Source: Fulvivirga sediminis (GTDB lineage Bacteria > Bacteroidota > Bacteroidia > Cytophagales > Cyclobacteriaceae). From it: a stretch of DNA of 64,000 nt. Made by a program: the position numbers and the translations under genes. This document shows positions 19,914 through 28,460 of the stretch, in pieces. The notes beneath the pieces are model-generated. The model made no database searches and had not been told where the DNA came from. It saw nothing but the letters and a program-made list of their open reading frames with translations. The stretch's first letter is position 1. The number at the start of each line of letters is the position of its first letter. The stretch covers positions 124,001 to 188,000 of the forward strand of contig NZ_JAESIY010000007.1 in the NCBI RefSeq assembly GCF_016757215.1, written 5' to 3'.

Positions 19914-20660
19914 TCATTTGCCTAATAAATTTCTGTATACTATAGATTCCATCAATTCCTTTTTGCGATTACGAGCTATCGGCAACTGACAATTGTTAAT
20001 GACTACGTGGCCGGCCGTGATGGAATGTATATGATTCAGATTGACCAAATATGATCGATGGATTCTAAAAAACAGGTCACTTGACAGTAATTCCTCCATA
20101 GATTGCATGGTTTGATGTGCAATAAAGCTCTTGTTACTGGTGATTACTTTTACATAATTTTCCATAGCCTCAATGTAACAAATTTCTTTCATGTCTACTT
20201 TAACGAAGCCATCATTTTGTTTTACAAACACATAAGGTTGGTTACTGAGTTTATTTTCAGTAGACGGAGTATTCTTTAAATTAAATAGATCTTTGGCTTT
20301 TAACGCAGCCTGATAAAAACGTTTAAAAGAAATAGGCTTTAATAAGTAATCTACCACCTGCAAACGGTAGCTTTCTACAGCATACTCAGAATAGGCCGTA
20401 GTGAGTATAGTTAAAGGAGGAGTATCTAAAGTTTCTAACATATCCATGCCGGACAGATACGGCATATTTACATCTAAAAAAAGCAGGTCAATGGGATTGT
20501 TTTTAATAAATGCAATGGCTTCCATAGCAGAACTACAAGTGGCCGTAACACTCAAAAAATCTGTTCCCTCAATTAAATCAACTATACCATCTCTGGCAAT
20601 AGGCTCATCATCTACTACAAGGCAATGTAAAGGCCGAATGGAGTCTTTAGTTACTATCAT
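19914..20660 (-). CDS. LytTR-family response regulator
   Basis: 248 residues: receiver domain (about 10-125) with phospho-acceptor Asp63 (LLFLDVNMP), the acid pair VVDDEP and the switch Lys in YLLKPISF; then a LytTR DNA-binding domain (about 145-245, VKVDMKEICYIEAMENYVKV and FFRIHRSYLVNL). It lies 2 bp downstream of the histidine kinase stop, so the two form one operon and a cognate pair. The target is unknown; the divergent DUF6268 barrel-protein gene 264 bp beyond the kinase start is the nearest candidate. Confidence 0.93.
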   Translation of the reverse strand: MIVTKDSIRPLHCLVVDDEPIARDGIVDLIEGTDFLSVTATCSSAMEAIAFIKNNPIDLLFLDVNMPYLSGMDMLETLDTPPLTILTTAYSEYAVESYRLQVVDYLLKPISFKRFYQAALKAKDLFNLKNTPSTENKLSNQPYVFVKQNDGFVKVDMKEICYIEAMENYVKVITSNKSFIAHQTMQSMEELLSSDLFFRIHRSYLVNLNHIHSITAGHVVINNCQLPIARNRKKELMESIVYRNLLGK

Positions 20661-20662
20661 AA

Positions 20663-21706
20663 TTATAGATTAATACATAGTGTTACCTTATAAATAGCCT
20701 CGGTATTTTTAACTGCTAGTTCATACCTATCAGGATAAAGTATATTCAGTCGTTTCTTTACATTTTCTAGTCCTATGCCAGAAACATTCATTCTAGACGT
20801 AAAATTGGCTTTGCTATTCTCTACATTTAACGTGAGTTCATCTCTCTTCTGAGAGACATCTATATGCACAAACCCTACCTGAGAAGGAAGTCTGGCGACA
20901 TGCTTAAAGGCATTTTCTACAAAAGGAATAAGTAAAAGAGGGCTGATCACCTTTTCAGGATTTTCTATATGCCAAGAACAATTTACCTCCAGCTCATGGC
21001 TCCACCTTTTTTTCTCCACTTCCACCACATCCTTAAGGTAGTTAATCTCTTTACCCAGTGGTACCTTTTCAAGGTTACACTCGTAGAGTTGATAGCGCAA
21101 TACATCTGAATATTTCAATAATAACTCATCTGCCAGAGCCACATCCTTTTTAAGCAGAATATGAATGTGATTGAGTACATTGAACATCACATGAGGATTA
21201 ATTTGATCTCTCAGTAGGTAAAGCTGATCCTCTAAGTGAGTTTGCCGTAACCTCGCCTGTTCTTGAAGAACGTAATAATGCTCTTTAAAGAAACGAGTTG
21301 CACAGAATACAATATTAGGCACAAAGGCAGGCAATATATTTCCTAAAAAATCGATGTAAAAAGGCCTATCGATTCCCATGAACATAGTAGAGGCAGGGAA
21401 CACCTCATTGTTTTCCAGTTTTACAAAACCTTTGATAAGTATAGTGTATAAAAACGACAATAAAAGGGTAAACAATATGAATTGGACTATAAAAAAAGCA
21501 AACTCCTTCTTTTCAATGGCTTTAGGTAATACTACTCCACTAACATAGGTAGTGAGAGGATAGGTAATCATGAGTACTGCTATAACAAATAGCAGTGCTT
21601 CTAAAGGAGCGCTAACATGTAAAAACTGGGTATAGATCATTAACGCAAAAACAATCCACATGCCCACAATGAATAATTGGTAATATTTCAAAACTGAATT
21701 TTTCAT
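20663..21706 (-). CDS. LytS-type membrane sensor histidine kinase
   Basis: 347 residues. Four hydrophobic helices fill about 8-140, then a short coiled coil leads into the His_kinase domain with phospho-acceptor His172 (LRDQINPHVMFNVLNHI), and an ATPase domain ends with LLIPFVENAFKH and GIGLENVKKRL. There is no periplasmic sensor domain beyond the helices, so it probably senses the membrane or a small ligand within it. Co-transcribed with the LytTR regulator directly downstream. Confidence 0.92.
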   Translation of the reverse strand: MKNSVLKYYQLFIVGMWIVFALMIYTQFLHVSAPLEALLFVIAVLMITYPLTTYVSGVVLPKAIEKKEFAFFIVQFILFTLLLSFLYTILIKGFVKLENNEVFPASTMFMGIDRPFYIDFLGNILPAFVPNIVFCATRFFKEHYYVLQEQARLRQTHLEDQLYLLRDQINPHVMFNVLNHIHILLKKDVALADELLLKYSDVLRYQLYECNLEKVPLGKEINYLKDVVEVEKKRWSHELEVNCSWHIENPEKVISPLLLIPFVENAFKHVARLPSQVGFVHIDVSQKRDELTLNVENSKANFTSRMNVSGIGLENVKKRLNILYPDRYELAVKNTEAIYKVTLCINL

Positions 21707-21803
21707 GCTCGCTAAAAATTGACCTGATCAGCGCTATTATCAATTAGTTTAATGAAAAAATGAATATGATCAGCTCCTCTTAAAAAAGTGTGATTTGTAC
21801 CAT

Positions 21804-21811
21804 CAAAGGTA
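21804..21811 (-). promoter_or_regulatory. Candidate -7 box for the LytS/LytTR operon
   Basis: Read on the - strand this is TACCTTTG, matching TAnnTTTG and identical to the box before the Crp-like gene. It lies about 98 bp upstream of the kinase start codon. No clear -33 TTG at the standard distance. Confidence 0.35.
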
Positions 21812-21970
21812 CCTTATCTCCTCATATTATTTCTATTCAGCGTTTGTTTTTGGTGGACAGTTTATAACATGCCGTCAATGCTTTTCTACCATTGACCAAA
21901 TAAGATTTTTGCCCCTCTTATTTCAACAGATATTTACCTCCGAATTAAAACAATATGAACATTAAAAAAC

Positions 21971-22903
21971 ATGAAAGCAGTAGTTTATAAGCTATTATTT
22001 TTAGCTGGTATCATAACCTTTGAGGCAAAGGCGCAAGTGAACCTAAAGACAGAATATTTTGGTAAATCTTCTTATATAGAAGAGGTCAATGATAGCGAAG
22101 TTCCCAAAAAGGTGGGAGAAGGTAAAGGCTATACCATGGTATACAGTGGAGACCTCACTATACCTTTTTACCAACAATTAGACACTAACAGCTTACCAAT
22201 CAGCTATGGTGTAAGTATAAGTGGTGCATACGCATCCTTAGATCATAAACTCAAAGATACAGCCACACCAGCTGCTCTTGAAAAAGAAATACTGAATGTG
22301 CAAGCTGGTTTTTATTACTTAAAACCCCTGAGTGAAAAATGGTCTTTATTGGCTACGGCTGGTGGCGGTGTGTTTTCCCCATCAGCAAAGCCTTCTGAAA
22401 TTTCTAACAAGCAGGTTATTGGTAGTATTAGCACTACATTCATAAGGCATATAAAGCCTAACCTAGACCTTGGGATAGGCCTGTCAGTGAATAATATCTT
22501 CAAACATGTAATGGCTTTGCCATCCGTTTATCTCGACTGGAACATAGAGAAAAAGATAAAGGTGAACGCTGCCATAGGAGAAGGAGTGAAGCTACAGGTT
22601 GGCTATAATTTCAGTGATTATTTCAGCACCTCATTACTGGCAGAGTTGAATGGTCAAATTGCTTTTGTCAATAAAAATGGGGAAGACAAAATATTCTACC
22701 ATCAATATATTATCACCGGTATACATCCAGAGATCAACATCCCTAAATTGGCCTTATCAATTCCCTTCACTCTCGGTATAAGTGCCTACAGACCCGTTTT
22801 TTACAGCGACAGATCATTAAAATCGCTGTTTTCTACAGATCATGACTATTACTATTTCAACACCTCATTATATGCATCTATTGGTATCAGCTATAACTTT
22901 TAA
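21971..22903 (+). CDS. DUF6268-type outer-membrane beta-barrel protein
   Basis: 310 residues with a signal peptide (ending EAKAQ) and alternating hydrophobic strands up to the C-terminal aromatic end GISYNF, the pattern of an outer-membrane barrel. The overall layout fits the DUF6268 group, which has no assigned function. ATG 21971 is preceded by another ATG at 21956 with no signal-like reading, so 21971 is kept. It is followed after 13 bp by an alpha/beta hydrolase gene and is divergent from the LytS/LytTR pair, which may control it. Confidence 0.75.
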   Translation: MKAVVYKLLFLAGIITFEAKAQVNLKTEYFGKSSYIEEVNDSEVPKKVGEGKGYTMVYSGDLTIPFYQQLDTNSLPISYGVSISGAYASLDHKLKDTATPAALEKEILNVQAGFYYLKPLSEKWSLLATAGGGVFSPSAKPSEISNKQVIGSISTTFIRHIKPNLDLGIGLSVNNIFKHVMALPSVYLDWNIEKKIKVNAAIGEGVKLQVGYNFSDYFSTSLLAELNGQIAFVNKNGEDKIFYHQYIITGIHPEINIPKLALSIPFTLGISAYRPVFYSDRSLKSLFSTDHDYYYFNTSLYASIGISYNF

Positions 22904-22916
22904 CCTCAATACAACC

Positions 22917-24002
22917 ATGAAATTATACCTATCACTTTTTTTAATATTTATCTTCCATATTGGTTATTCACAAGATGACCATTTGGATCCTAACTATGTA
23001 GCTGCAAGAAGCATCATCTCTAGTATTGACACGGTAGTTACGCCCAATGGTATAGATGAACGTTTTTATGCAGAAATAGGAGGGCTGAAGCAATGGATAT
23101 CTGTTAAAGGACAAGATAAGGGCAAGCCCATATTACTTTTTGTACATGGTGGACCGGGCTCTCCCTTAAACCCTGTAAGCTGGATCTATCAGAAGCCTTT
23201 AGAGGAGTATTTTACGGTAGTAAATTATGATCAGAGAGGCACGGGAAAAACCTTTGCCGCTAACGGTACGCTTAACCTTAGGGAAAACATGAAAATAGAG
23301 GATTTTGTGAATGATGTGATAGACATCACCAGGTTATTATGCAAAAAGTATAAGAAAGAAAAAGTAGTTATAGTAGGGCACAGTTGGGGAACAGTAATAG
23401 CTACTAAAGCCATTATAAAACATCCAGAACTGTTCCATGCCTATGTGGGTATAGGGCAAGTAATTAATGTGCTTGAAAATGAAAAAATAAGTTATGAATA
23501 TGCCCTTCAAAAAGCTTCTGAAGACCATAACGTTCAAGCCATGAAGGCCTTAAAATCAATAGCTCCATACCCCAATGGGCATGATTTACCCGTAGAGCAT
23601 ATAATTGTAGCCAGAAAGTGGGCGCAATACTACGGAGGATTAAGTGCCTATAGAGCCAATAATGATTACTATTTTAATGCCGCCTTATTGTCTCCTGATT
23701 ATTCTGAGCAGGATGTAATGGCCATAGATAACGGTACCTTTTTCACCCTCGGCTGTGTCATGAAAGAATTAGCTACGGTGGATTTATCTAATATTCGAAG
23801 AATACCTATTCCCGTGATTATGCTTTGTGGTAGACATGATTATACTACACCAACGTTACCTACCATACAATGGATGAAAAAGCTAAATGCTCCGAAAAAA
23901 AAGATAGTTTGGTTTGAAAATTCAGCTCATTTAATCCCTGTGGAAGAGCCTGGTAAGATGCTGATCACCTTTGTGAATACAGTACTGCCACTTGGGCATT
24001 AA
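22917..24002 (+). CDS. Exported alpha/beta hydrolase, proline iminopeptidase-like
   Basis: 361-residue serine hydrolase. ATG 22917 gives a signal peptide (MKLYLSLFLIFIFHIGYSQ); an upstream in-frame start at 22842 would lie inside the previous gene. Residues about 70-361 form the alpha/beta hydrolase fold with the oxyanion loop VHGGPGSPLNP, nucleophile Ser156 (GHSWGT), acid Asp308 (CGRHDYTTP) and His338 (NSAHLIPVEEP). The HGGPGSP and DQRGTGKT motifs are typical of prolyl aminopeptidase-type enzymes. It probably acts in the periplasm on peptides or esters. Operon with the barrel protein. Confidence 0.88.
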   Translation: MKLYLSLFLIFIFHIGYSQDDHLDPNYVAARSIISSIDTVVTPNGIDERFYAEIGGLKQWISVKGQDKGKPILLFVHGGPGSPLNPVSWIYQKPLEEYFTVVNYDQRGTGKTFAANGTLNLRENMKIEDFVNDVIDITRLLCKKYKKEKVVIVGHSWGTVIATKAIIKHPELFHAYVGIGQVINVLENEKISYEYALQKASEDHNVQAMKALKSIAPYPNGHDLPVEHIIVARKWAQYYGGLSAYRANNDYYFNAALLSPDYSEQDVMAIDNGTFFTLGCVMKELATVDLSNIRRIPIPVIMLCGRHDYTTPTLPTIQWMKKLNAPKKKIVWFENSAHLIPVEEPGKMLITFVNTVLPLGH

Positions 24003-24014
24003 CAGTACCTTAAC

Positions 24015-24335
24015 TTAGAGGTTATACTCCTTCTTTAGTCTCTTTTCTACTAAGAAAGGAACTATAGGAAGGAGAGATCCTACAAAGAACATCACTACTC
24101 TTAAAAAACCCCATCGGTAGGTTATCCAACAGGCCAGAAGCATGCCTACATAAAGAACAAATAACAGTCCATGAGCCCACCCGGTATACTTTACAGCTTC
24201 AGGCATATCCATAAAATATTTCAAAGGCATTGCTACAAAAAGTAAAGCCAGATAAGAGATTGCTTCCAATATAGCAATCATAGCGAATGATTTTACCAAT
24301 TTCAGATCGTTATTGCTGTTATTACTCATGCTCAC
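24015..24335 (-). CDS. DUF3817 small integral membrane protein
   Basis: 106 residues with three hydrophobic helices (about 13-35, 52-72, 76-94). Motifs such as FAMIAILEAISYLALL and KYTGWAHGLLFVLY match the DUF3817 (YdzA-like) family of unknown function. Converges with the hydrolase gene, only 12 bp from its stop. The start ATG at 24335 is the first in frame; a second Met at residue 3 is possible. Confidence 0.85.
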   Translation of the reverse strand: MSMSNNSNNDLKLVKSFAMIAILEAISYLALLFVAMPLKYFMDMPEAVKYTGWAHGLLFVLYVGMLLACWITYRWGFLRVVMFFVGSLLPIVPFLVEKRLKKEYNL

Positions 24336-24956
24336 AAAATTTGTCTAAAGATAGGCGAAAAGAGCCACTCTGTTCATATTCTATGGAAAAATGGGGTAGG
24401 AGAGCCTCTCCAATTTATAGTTTTCTTACTCCGTGAGATGATAAAGAGAATGAATTTTCCATCACTTTGAGAACTTTTTCGATTATTTAAACTATTTTTT
24501 ATTAAAATTATTACTTTTGAGATCTGATTAAAAATGAATCTTTTCAATTTATAAGAGATAATAACTTTTTTTAACTTCTTCCGCTGGAGGTCAATTTTTT
24601 AAACTAAAAATTTATTAATCACCGGATTTGCCACCATGAGTATATTCGGCGATTAGTGTCAACTGGAATGACCAAATTGAATCTAATTATAGGAATAATC
24701 ATTTTTAGCCTCAATAGCTGTTCTGATTACCCTAACTCTAATCAGTTAGATGGTGACATCAATGATAAAAAAAGGCATAGAATGTAGGCGTAGCTTATCG
24801 ACCGGAGAGAATTTTTTTAAAACGAGTAATCAATAATTAAATCTAATAAAGGCGGTAATAATCAATGGCTATCCTCGATTAAAGGAATAATTTTTAGCCC
24901 GGCCGCCAAATGCATCTTATAAGATGTAAGCCATGAAAACAGAAAAGAATTAAGAA
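24336..24956. other. AT-rich intergenic region with a short lipoprotein-like frame
   Basis: 621 bp. It contains only the 39-codon frame listed separately and scattered AT tracts. Two partly similar stretches, starting GGAATAAT near 24691 and 24882 and both running into TTTTTAGCC, may be decayed repeats. No RNA gene recognised. Confidence 0.5.
24668..24787 (+). CDS. Very short lipoprotein-like ORF, possible gene remnant
   Basis: 39 codons starting ATG 24668. The product has a charged start, a hydrophobic core (LNLIIGIIIFS) and a lipobox-like LNSC with Cys at position 18, then a polar tail ending at TAG. This is a convincing lipoprotein leader but too short for a folded domain. It may be a real mini-lipoprotein or the 5' remnant of a longer lipoprotein gene. 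Confidence 0.35.
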   Translation: MTKLNLIIGIIIFSLNSCSDYPNSNQLDGDINDKKRHRM

Positions 24957-25325
24957 ATGGGAAAAATCAAAATCGTAAGTAATTACGCTGCTAAAGTCTA
25001 TATTGACGAAAAAAACGTTGGTATTATCAAAAAGGAAACAAAGGAATATGAATTAGAGCCTGGCCAGCACATTATCTACGCAAGAACCGCTTGGTGTAGA
25101 AGTGAAAAACTAACAATAAATATTACTAGCGACGAAATTTGTGAGTTCACCCTAGCTAGTTTTAAGTATGAAAATGTAGCGAAAGCTGTAATTATGATGC
25201 TTGCAGCGCTATTTATGCTCACTAAAAGTTTCATTTTTTTAGTAATCGCAGGATTTTGTTTCCTATATCCTCTATACTTCGTATCCATTGGATATAATCA
25301 ATATTTGCAATTAAAGCGTTCATAA
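24957..25325 (+). CDS. Small membrane protein with PEGA-like N-terminal domain
   Basis: 122 residues. The N-terminal half (about 1-70) reads like a PEGA-type beta domain (AKVYIDEKNVGIIKKETKEY, LEPGQHIIYARTAW), a fold usually displayed on membranes. Two hydrophobic helices follow (about 77-90 and 92-112) and a short basic tail. No signal peptide. Function unknown. Flanked by an inverted repeat downstream that may end its transcript. Confidence 0.65.
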   Translation: MGKIKIVSNYAAKVYIDEKNVGIIKKETKEYELEPGQHIIYARTAWCRSEKLTINITSDEICEFTLASFKYENVAKAVIMMLAALFMLTKSFIFLVIAGFCFLYPLYFVSIGYNQYLQLKRS

Positions 25326-25343
25326 ACATTTGAATGGATGGTA

Positions 25344-25372
25344 AGCTCTGTAAAGCCAAAACTCACAGAGCT
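25344..25372 (+). terminator. Inverted repeat after the PEGA-like gene
   Basis: AGCTCTGT (25344-25351) pairs perfectly with ACAGAGCT (25365-25372) around a 13-base loop; a GGT/ACC extension with one bulge is possible. No U-run follows, so termination is only suggested. Confidence 0.35.
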
Positions 25373-25551
25373 ACCGCCTTAATCTACAGTGATCAGGTAG
25401 CATGAGAAATCATAATGTTAGCATAACTTTGGTCTTGCCCAGTATCACAATTAATAGATCTGAATAATGGTTATCAAGTCATCAATAATTAAACATGATC
25501 ATTGTTCATTAAACAGCACAAATTTCTGATAGCTTAGAATCTAAATAATTA

Positions 25552-26037
25552 ATGATACCATTAAAAGAATCAATCATACCCATTGAGTCAATTCAGAAGC
25601 AAACCGCCGAATCGAATATAAGAAGTAGAATCTCCAAAAAACACAGCTTATCATTAACAAATACGGCCTCATGGGTAATCTTTCCTGACCGACTATTTGT
25701 AGGGAAAGAAAATGATGACGGAACTGTCACTGTTGCCCGATACAGAAATGCCATATTTAAACTATTTCCTAAGATTTACTCTAAATGGCAAATTGACCAA
25801 CAAGGAGAACATGTAGAGCTAAAGATCAAACATCGCTTGAGCACATTCACAGTTATCGGTCTTTGGATGTTTTCAGTTCAATATCTAGTTTCAGGGGTAT
25901 TAGGCAAATGGCTAAGTCCTGGCATATTCATTAGTTGCATACTTATTCTCACAGTGGGTATATACCTAATAACAAGAGAAATGAGAATCAATGAGCAAGT
26001 TCTCACCAAAATAGCTAAAGAAAAATTTGAGAATTGA
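25552..26037 (+). CDS. Hypothetical membrane protein
   Basis: 161 residues, not assigned to a family. The N-terminal about 100 residues are polar (including WVIFPDRLFVGKENDDGTVTV), followed by two hydrophobic helices (about 102-118 and 124-142) and a basic-acidic tail. Its arrangement, a cytosolic domain then a helical hairpin, resembles small membrane proteins seen near the PEGA-like gene, but no homology to that gene is evident. Preceded by 226 bp and followed by 141 bp without genes. Confidence 0.6.
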   Translation: MIPLKESIIPIESIQKQTAESNIRSRISKKHSLSLTNTASWVIFPDRLFVGKENDDGTVTVARYRNAIFKLFPKIYSKWQIDQQGEHVELKIKHRLSTFTVIGLWMFSVQYLVSGVLGKWLSPGIFISCILILTVGIYLITREMRINEQVLTKIAKEKFEN

Positions 26038-26178
26038 TATTCCAATTTATATCCGTAAATGCGTTTAATTAGTAATAGACTATCTCGTTGTAGATATAAA
26101 TTTAATTATTCGGCTATCTTCAAGCTGTATAAATGAATTTCAATTTCATGTACACCTATACTGTAACGTACCTATTCT

Positions 26179-26556
26179 ATGATAAAGATTATAGCACATA
26201 TATTAACAGCATTAGTGGCTCTAGAGCATTTGTACATCTTATGGATTGAAATGTTTGCTTGGGAAACAAAAGGGAAAAAGACTTTTAAAACTATTCCTAA
26301 AGATATATTTCCTAAAACAAAAGGTATAGCTGCTAACCTGGGGCTTTATAACGGCTTCCTCTCTGCGGGATTGATTTGGTCTTTCCTTATTTCTGACATT
26401 AACTGGGCGATCAATGTTAGGATATTTTTCCTATTGTGCGTGGCAACTGCAGGCATATTTGGAGCCATTACAGCCGATAAGAAAATATTTTTTGTACAGT
26501 CATTACCTGCTCTCGTGGCCCTTCTGCTGATGTTAATTGTAATTTTTTCGGTATAA
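26179..26556 (+). CDS. DUF1304 integral membrane protein
   Basis: 125 residues with four hydrophobic helices. The conserved first helix with ALVALEHLYILWIEMFAWET and the later NLGLYNGFLSAGL identify the DUF1304 family, whose function is unknown. Full family length. Start ATG 26179 is the only sensible start. Confidence 0.88.
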   Translation: MIKIIAHILTALVALEHLYILWIEMFAWETKGKKTFKTIPKDIFPKTKGIAANLGLYNGFLSAGLIWSFLISDINWAINVRIFFLLCVATAGIFGAITADKKIFFVQSLPALVALLLMLIVIFSV

Positions 26557-26633
26557 CTCAAAGGGGTATATGGCCAACAATCAATAAGCCTTAAATTTAA
26601 ATCACCCAGCATGAACACTAGATAAATCCATAA

Positions 26634-26663
26634 AATTTGTAAACTTGAAGACTCTTACAAATT
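26634..26663. promoter_or_regulatory. Perfect inverted repeat AATTTGTAA-N12-TTACAAATT
   Basis: Nine-base perfect arms (26634-26642 and 26655-26663), about 60-90 bp upstream of the Ig-like lipoprotein start. Spacing of about two helical turns between arm centres suits a dimeric regulator. It could also be the end of the preceding transcript, though no U-run follows. Confidence 0.4.
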
Positions 26664-26722
26664 ATGCTGCATTAAATAACGATAAGAGGCCTATAAATTT
26701 ATATATCTCATTTAATTAAAGT

Positions 26723-28231
26723 ATGAATAATTATTTTTTGAATAGCCTTAAGCTATTAATTTTTTTAACTCCCTTTTTATTACAGTCTTGTTCAGATGAT
26801 TCTGATGGGTTAGACAATGTGACATCAGAACTAGAATTCACCAACTTAAAAGAAGGGGAAGAACTTTGGAATACAGTAAATATACAGGCTTCCGCTAAAG
26901 ATGGAATTTCCATAACATCTCTTCAGCTCTTTGTAGATGACCAGCTTTTAGCTTCTGAAAGCAACAAAGCAGTCATAAGTAGCGATTGGAACACCAGTAA
27001 TACAGAGGATGGTAAGCATACTTTAAAAGTGATAGCAACTAATGCTTCCCAAAATTCTACTGAAAAAGAAATAACAGTAATGGTGAAGAATAACTTAATA
27101 ACACTTCAAGTACCTGACTATGAGTTACGTTATGGGGAAGAAGGATATATTTTTTTGTCGGATAGAAATGGCAAGCTAATAGCTAGCGAACCACTTATAG
27201 CTGGCAAAGAGATAACCCTAAAAAATAATAACTTCCAGGATTCTATCTTTTTCCTAACGGAGTTATACGATAGTCAATCCAGGGAATATGCCCTCATACA
27301 AACTTTTTCTGATGTAAAAAGAGGCAGCCACTGGAATATAAGCAATACAGGAAAATTTAGCAGTAATACTCTAAAAGCTGATATAACTTTTACAAACGTC
27401 TCTGAAAATGGTTATTTCAGAGCGTACTCCAATGGAGATGATAGTGCATACATAATTGGTGATTTAGGACACCAAGAATCTCTTAGTTTGAGTCGTAGCC
27501 CTAGTTACTTATATACTGTCAAATTTGATGACGCACATCAGCCAATCAGCTATAATCTCTTCAAGGGTATTCATGAAGGCGAAAATATTGTAGATCTAAG
27601 CCAGGTGAACAAAACCTTTGATGAAATAGAAATTAAATTACCTGATTATGATCTTTATAATTACTTCCTATATGGAATTGATGGTGAGGGGAAATCAGCA
27701 AAGGATTTTGAGGTCGATTATGAGTCAAATTCTGAAGCTGGTGTTACAACTACAAAAATATCATATGCTGGAGAATCCTTTGAGAACTATCGATTAGAAT
27801 TTAACTGGTCTAAAGATAATTATAATTATAGTCAATACATATATGGCCTTGATCACCTTGAATTAAAGGAGATTAATCATGATTTTGACTTTCATTTTAA
27901 AGACAAAGGTTTTTCCTATTCCGCTACTGGTGATTTCGACGTAGCTTTTTATGATATCTGGGGTGATATCAATGAAAAGGTAATCTATTGGACTGTAACA
28001 TTACCTCAAGCTACCGAACGCATAGTACCAGAGATAGAACTACCTGAAAATTTAGAGTTTTTAAATATTCTCAAATCAGAGCACAGTAGCTCAATAAATT
28101 TTGAAGATTATGACCAGTTTAATGACTATTATGAAATATTAGAATTTATATCCCATTCAGAATCTGGCTATTATGGGGTGACCAGATATGATAAAAACTA
28201 TGTATCGGTAGAATATGAGCTGGATAATTAA
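26723..28231 (+). CDS. Ig-like-domain lipoprotein of unknown function
   Basis: 502 residues. Lipoprotein signal ending at Cys23 (FLLQSCSDD), then an Ig-like domain at about 35-122 (LEFTNLKEGEELWNTVNIQA ... GKHTLKVIATN), as in cell-surface adhesins. The remainder (about 125-502) is acidic and Tyr/Asn-rich, predicted beta-rich, and not recognised. It stands alone between a hairpin upstream and a strong terminator downstream. Probably displayed on the outer membrane. No catalytic motif was found. Confidence 0.7.
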   Translation: MNNYFLNSLKLLIFLTPFLLQSCSDDSDGLDNVTSELEFTNLKEGEELWNTVNIQASAKDGISITSLQLFVDDQLLASESNKAVISSDWNTSNTEDGKHTLKVIATNASQNSTEKEITVMVKNNLITLQVPDYELRYGEEGYIFLSDRNGKLIASEPLIAGKEITLKNNNFQDSIFFLTELYDSQSREYALIQTFSDVKRGSHWNISNTGKFSSNTLKADITFTNVSENGYFRAYSNGDDSAYIIGDLGHQESLSLSRSPSYLYTVKFDDAHQPISYNLFKGIHEGENIVDLSQVNKTFDEIEIKLPDYDLYNYFLYGIDGEGKSAKDFEVDYESNSEAGVTTTKISYAGESFENYRLEFNWSKDNYNYSQYIYGLDHLELKEINHDFDFHFKDKGFSYSATGDFDVAFYDIWGDINEKVIYWTVTLPQATERIVPEIELPENLEFLNILKSEHSSSINFEDYDQFNDYYEILEFISHSESGYYGVTRYDKNYVSVEYELDN

Positions 28232-28423
28232 GATAGTAGAAGAGGAACCTGAAGTCATCATTTGACATTTAAAATAATAAGTAATCTAGAATAAAATCAT
28301 TGAGGTAATGGCTAGCAGCCCGTTACACCTAAACTAGACAGGCCTAATTTAAACCGAATTATCCATGGGATTCTCATTTTAAATTAGATCAAGGTTTTTC
28401 AATTTCTTGCATGCTCCTAAAGC

Positions 28424-28455
28424 ATGAGTGACTTGGCTAGGGCCAAGTCACTCAT
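28424..28455. terminator. Strong bidirectional terminator hairpin
   Basis: Perfect 14-bp stem (28424-28437 with 28442-28455) and four-base loop, lying between the convergent Ig-like lipoprotein gene and the aspartoacylase-like gene, 6 bp from the latter's stop. The U-runs are short but the stem is very stable. Confidence 0.75.
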
Positions 28456-28460
28456 TAAAA

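Noticed and set aside
24336-24956. Possible RNA gene in the large AT-rich gap
   Set aside because: No cloverleaf, no long conserved stem and no terminator-linked structure were seen.
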